NCBI GenBank assembly: GCA_038496675.1
Contig: CM076659.1
Span: 11,262,338 to 11,326,337, forward strand
Reading direction: 5' to 3'
Length of the DNA stretch: 64,000 nt
DNA from: Rachycentron canadum
Taxonomy: Eukaryota > Chordata > Actinopteri > Carangiformes > Rachycentridae
Shown: positions 59,882 through 64,000 of the stretch, piece after piece
Layout: each line of letters starts with the position of its first letter
How positions within the stretch are numbered: the stretch's first letter is position 1
Translations under genes and position numbers: made by a program
The notes under the pieces: generated by a model
Told to the model about the DNA's origin: nothing
The model's input: the letters and a program-made list of their open reading frames with translations, nothing else
The model's database searches: none

Positions 59882-62800
59882 AGTGCGTGTTCCATTTTTG
59901 TGCTTCTAAATTTTCTCTCAAAATTTAATTCTTTATTTCATTTCCTTGTGTCTGGTAAAGACATTGCACATCTCCATTAGTTATTGACTTGTATGAGAGC
60001 TTTGACCTTCCAAAGGTGTGAGTGAAGGTGGGTTTTGATCGCTGGTTGATGAAGGGGTCTGCAGAGATGGAGGGGGTCTGTAAACTCTGATACATAATGC
60101 TGTGGGCTATAATACTTTGTGCATGGCTGCACGCAGGCCTGCTAATCACAAGGAAAAGACCCCACTGTCTCACTCCATAAACCTGGCCCAGTAAGAAGAC
60201 AGCAATGGGGGCACAATGTCACTTGTAAATCCCAAATTAAACTCAACTGCCCAAAAGCTCCCCAGCGTAAAAACACCCTCACCTCAATCCCGCTTCCCCA
60301 TGTCTTCCTCTCAGCCGCACAGGGTGTAAAAAAAAAAATAAATAAAAAAATAACACTGATAGGTGTTCAGGTGTCAACAGTGTCAAGGTTGTGGAGTGGT
60401 CAATTTGTCCGCTTGTTGGGCATGTTTGGCTTTATGCATGTATTTCATGCCACAAAACCTCTGCTGCAACGAGGCCTGCCCACAATTCCCCCTCCTAAAC
60501 AGCCCCAAACCTTTCATCCCTGCCCTGCAACACAAGATGTTGTAGAAGTTCATGTTTGCCAAAAAATAAATAAAAAAAATAAAAATTACACTACAGGAAA
60601 GTTTCCTTGTATCCTCTCTTCAAAACCACCACCCTCTCTGTTGTTTCACAGAATGTAAAGGAAATTTCTTTATATGCATAGTGGCTAGTTTGAGCTCGCT
60701 ATAGGGGAGGGGAAATGGTCTCCTTGAAGGCAATCTGTTCATTAAGATAATGTGTTAGTTCCAATTAAACTAACATTAAAACGGTCCCCATAAAGAGTTG
60801 GAGTCAGCGTTTTTCGTAACTTGCTCTTTTAATTACATCGTTCCTCTCCTGTCATTAAGGATATTAAAAATTCATTAACAAGAACAGTACTGCGTCACAG
60901 CAACAAATCAGAGAGACTTTCATCTCATGTTGTCAAAAGATTATTGCCATTAGTGATTTCATCTGAAAGGCAGTAAGTTCCCCTTCAGCGACGTTTCAGG
61001 ACCTAAGTGTCAACAGGTTACTGTAGTGGTGAACTGTCAAGTTGTTAAAGCCTCACATTTATTTGCAAGGTGTTTTAATATGAGATTTAATGGAAAAAGA
61101 AGGAGACATTTAAATGATGAATGGGTTTTGGCAACATAGGGCTTTATGTGTTGTATTTATCCATTTATTAAATGTACATTTATTTGCAGCGGCATCCAGC
61201 GTCCCCTCTAATGTGATTCCATTGCCGGCTGTTATGTTTTCCGTCAGTTATATTTCTCGCTCCTAATTTGTTTTCATCAAATGTGTTTATGGCTAGCTGA
61301 AACTGTTTTACAGCTTCACTATCGAACCGTGCGGCTGCTGCTGCAGGAAATGAGTCTGTCCATGAATAACATAAGCTCTGCCAGGGTGATCCTTGCCAGA
61401 GAGAAGAAAAAGAAAAGAAGGAAACTAAATCTGCATCTCTTTCATATCACTGCTACAGGTTTATCCTGATCCTGCTGCACACTTTCCAACAGACAGTACA
61501 TGAAGATGACTTTCTACCTTAATAAACATCAGTGCGTGGCCCAGGCTAACCCACCTAATGATGAAGATTAAACAGATAGAACAAACATACACACACATGG
61601 GAGACGCAGCAGGTGTTAATGTGAAAATAATTATGAGTTTGGCATGAAAGTGAGGAATAATTAAATGAATAAATGTAAAACAACAGCTTTCAAAGGTTTT
61701 GTTGGCACAGAAATGCTTTTCGTGTCCCAAGTATTTCCCATGAGGTATCTGTGAACACCTTCATGCAAATCTTAGTCAGGATTAAGAAAATGAAGCAGAA
61801 CTACATGAGGGAATGATTGGCAAAATGTTATGAAAGTGATGTGAGTAGTGCACATTTTATGACACGCATGTCAAACATGAACTTTTAATGGCTAGAAACA
61901 CAGGCTCACTTTCATGATAATATTGTAAGTATGACAATGCTTTTTCTGTTATGTGTTGGAAAACAGTCATGAGAACTCTTCGACTGACACATGGAACCTA
62001 ACAGGCTTATTTAAAATGACCATACAGTCAAAAAATATGATGAGGCATTTGTTCACTTTGTTTTTTGTCTCAGGCAAATTATTTAGGAAATTATAGAAAC
62101 AATAACTGGGTTAAGTCCATATGTTTTGCCATTAGCACTGCACATGACTTTTTATGGTGGAGAAGGAGAAGAAGAGGTGATATTACATGGTATGAACTCA
62201 GATAATAAACTGTCCGTGTATAGTGTGCATATCTTTGAACAATTTCTTTGAAATTAATAAAATTAATTAATTGAGGTATCCACGCTGCTGTGTAGCATTT
62301 CAAGATTCACCGCTTTACAGTCCCTTCTGAACCAGGCTGATTTGTCTATAAGGTCTTTCCTATGTTCTCAGCAACTTTAGTTGGGTTTAAGCGTGAATCT
62401 AGTTGAATTGTCACAACTAAAGAACTGTCTAAGTTTATAAAGACTGTGTAGGATCATCCAATAAAAGCATTCAGTTATATTAACAGGAACTTACTGAAGC
62501 TTCACAAGATTTAATATAAGAATTAAGAGTTAAGAGTTTTAGAGTGTTCAATTTGTAATTTTGTAAAAATGTATAATTGCTAAAAAAAAGTGCATGTGTT
62601 AAATATTAATAAATATAGAAATTTGGACATTGAAAAAACACAGAACCGCAAACCAGAAGATAATCAATTGATATAATCATTAAGGCTATGCCAAATAAGT
62701 TTATAATATATAACTGTGGTTTATTGTGTTATTTCAGTAAAACATGTTATATAGTCTTAAAGTTTTATCAAATTGTCACATTAGATGTGTCAGTCATGTC

Positions 62801-64000
62801 CCATTATCTCCTTTATTTATCAGTCGCACCAGTCGGAACTGATCATATATTAACCAGTAGCCTATTTGTTTTGTCATTTGGTTTAGTTAACTGTGAACTG
62901 TTTACTAATCTCTATGTAAGGACTAGTTTTAGTGGTGTAACCAATTTTAGGTTAACTACCAGTCACCAGACTGAAACTGAAATAGAAGAAAAACACAATT
63001 TTGTTGTTGATACAGAGAGATAAAACACAATTAGCTGAATAATTCTCTAAGAAGCATTGTGACCAGTGTATGAACCCTTTCCACATGCACACCTTCACTG
63101 AAAGCTGAGAAAAAGAAGAACGTAACGTCACCACACTATTAATATTCCATTAGGAGCTATTGTGAATTCTATCTCGGTGCAGCCACCATTGTATCATAGA
63201 GCACTGAAATATTCATATCTTCCTAATTAATTGGCATCATTGGGTGCCTTGTTTTGTTTTTCAAGTAGTACAACAGTAAAGTAAGCCTGAGATTAGACTG
63301 AAATATTCAGCACAGCAGATGATGGGATTAGTGTATGAAGTTATGGAATAAAAAGAAACCCTATCTATACACTATTTAACCCCCTTCATTATTTACAGAC
63401 AACCAGTGATAAAAGAAACATCACTGGGTAAAAGCAGGCTTTTATTGGGGAGTTCTAGCCAGGTTACCATGCCCCCTCCCCACCCAAAGACATCACTACA
63501 CCAGTTCCCGGTACAGTTATTGAATTGCATTAAGTTGCTCAGTAGGACTCCCATTAGTCACTCGGCCTAATCTGTAATGACTGGCTATCACTACCCAGCC
63601 GAGCCCAAATGGACCATCTCATTGATTATATTTAACTAAAAAAAATTCCAATGGTCCAACACAAAATACTGATTATGAGAAACTATCTTCACATGCCCCC
63701 CTTCACTTCTCTCCAATGTCACTCACTCTAATCCCACTTATGTATTTCAGCACACCCTCCTCTCCCTTAGAAAAATATACTATTGATCAGGCCTGTGTAT
63801 GTGTTTATCTGACTGCATGTGTGTGCGTGTGTTTGTCTGAATTGAGGACAGACAGCTCTGAGCTTGTGTTTTTACATACCGGCCCTGGTCTTATTGGCTT
63901 TGGTTTGGGGACCCATATCCCAGCTGTGTTGGAGATCCATCAACCTTGACAGGTCTATTGTACCACCACTCTTCACAGGCCCTGGCCAACGACTCGCACC

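Larger units (their letters stand above)
52471..64000. other. Intergenic desert, right part
   Basis: No exon recognised up to the right edge. It contains microsatellites and candidate conserved non-coding blocks near 53560-53870, 58930-59110, 60770-61030 and 61190-61420. Nothing ties it to a gene inside the window. Confidence 0.55.

Noticed and set aside
20810..64000. Search for spock2 and psap, human neighbours of CHST3
   Set aside because: No Kazal, thyroglobulin or saposin cysteine patterns were seen in any frame, so neither gene is called.
1..64000. CRISPR arrays, operons, prophage or other microbial systems
   Set aside because: The sequence is clearly vertebrate: spliced genes, microsatellites and LINE remnants. 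No spaced repeats or compact gene clusters were found.
1..64000. tRNA and microRNA genes
   Set aside because: Scattered GTTCAA-type words were checked by eye without a matching acceptor stem or A box, and no convincing long hairpin was found. A covariance-model scan would be needed to exclude them.

Overview
The window is nuclear genomic DNA from a vertebrate, most likely a teleost fish. It has GT-AG introns, long AT-rich non-coding stretches, many (CA/GT)n microsatellites and several dispersed repeats typical of fish genomes. I see no bacterial, viral, plasmid or CRISPR features. Two protein-coding genes can be reconstructed exon by exon; both are old, well-known vertebrate genes.

Left part (1-10.7 kb): most of cdhr1 (cadherin-related family member 1, also called photoreceptor cadherin or protocadherin-21) on the minus strand. 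Sixteen coding exons, from the signal peptide at 10698 to the end of the sixth cadherin repeat at 714, join in frame through correct splice sites to give 683 residues. The exons for the membrane span and cytoplasmic tail are not visible; they lie beyond the left edge or, less likely, in the N gap at 286-395. Upstream of its ATG is a CRX-type site, as expected for a photoreceptor gene.

Middle (10.7-22 kb): about 5 kb of intergenic DNA separates cdhr1 from the divergent gene chst3 (chondroitin 6-O-sulfotransferase 1) on the plus strand. chst3 has a CpG-rich promoter and leader exon with an upstream ORF, then three coding exons (18348-18427, 19052-19603, 20113-20809) encoding 442 residues with both PAPS-binding motifs. 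The promoter carries a perfect GTCACGTGAC palindrome and a TGACGTGA element.

Right part (22-64 kb): a 42 kb stretch with no exon I can recognise. It holds microsatellites, a decayed and internally deleted LINE (about 51.69-52.47 kb), other repeat fragments, a short tandem array of AP-1-like sites, and several blocks of complex non-repetitive sequence that look like conserved non-coding elements. A few splice-like segments (30430-30489, 43493-43525) could be exons of an unrecognised transcript, but the evidence is weak.

The two genes have no known shared pathway. cdhr1 acts at the base of photoreceptor outer segments, and chst3 acts in the Golgi on chondroitin sulfate. I found no clearly new biological system. 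The most useful leads are the promoter motifs, the two upstream ORFs, the intron inside the chst3 catalytic domain, and the candidate regulatory blocks and exons in the desert.
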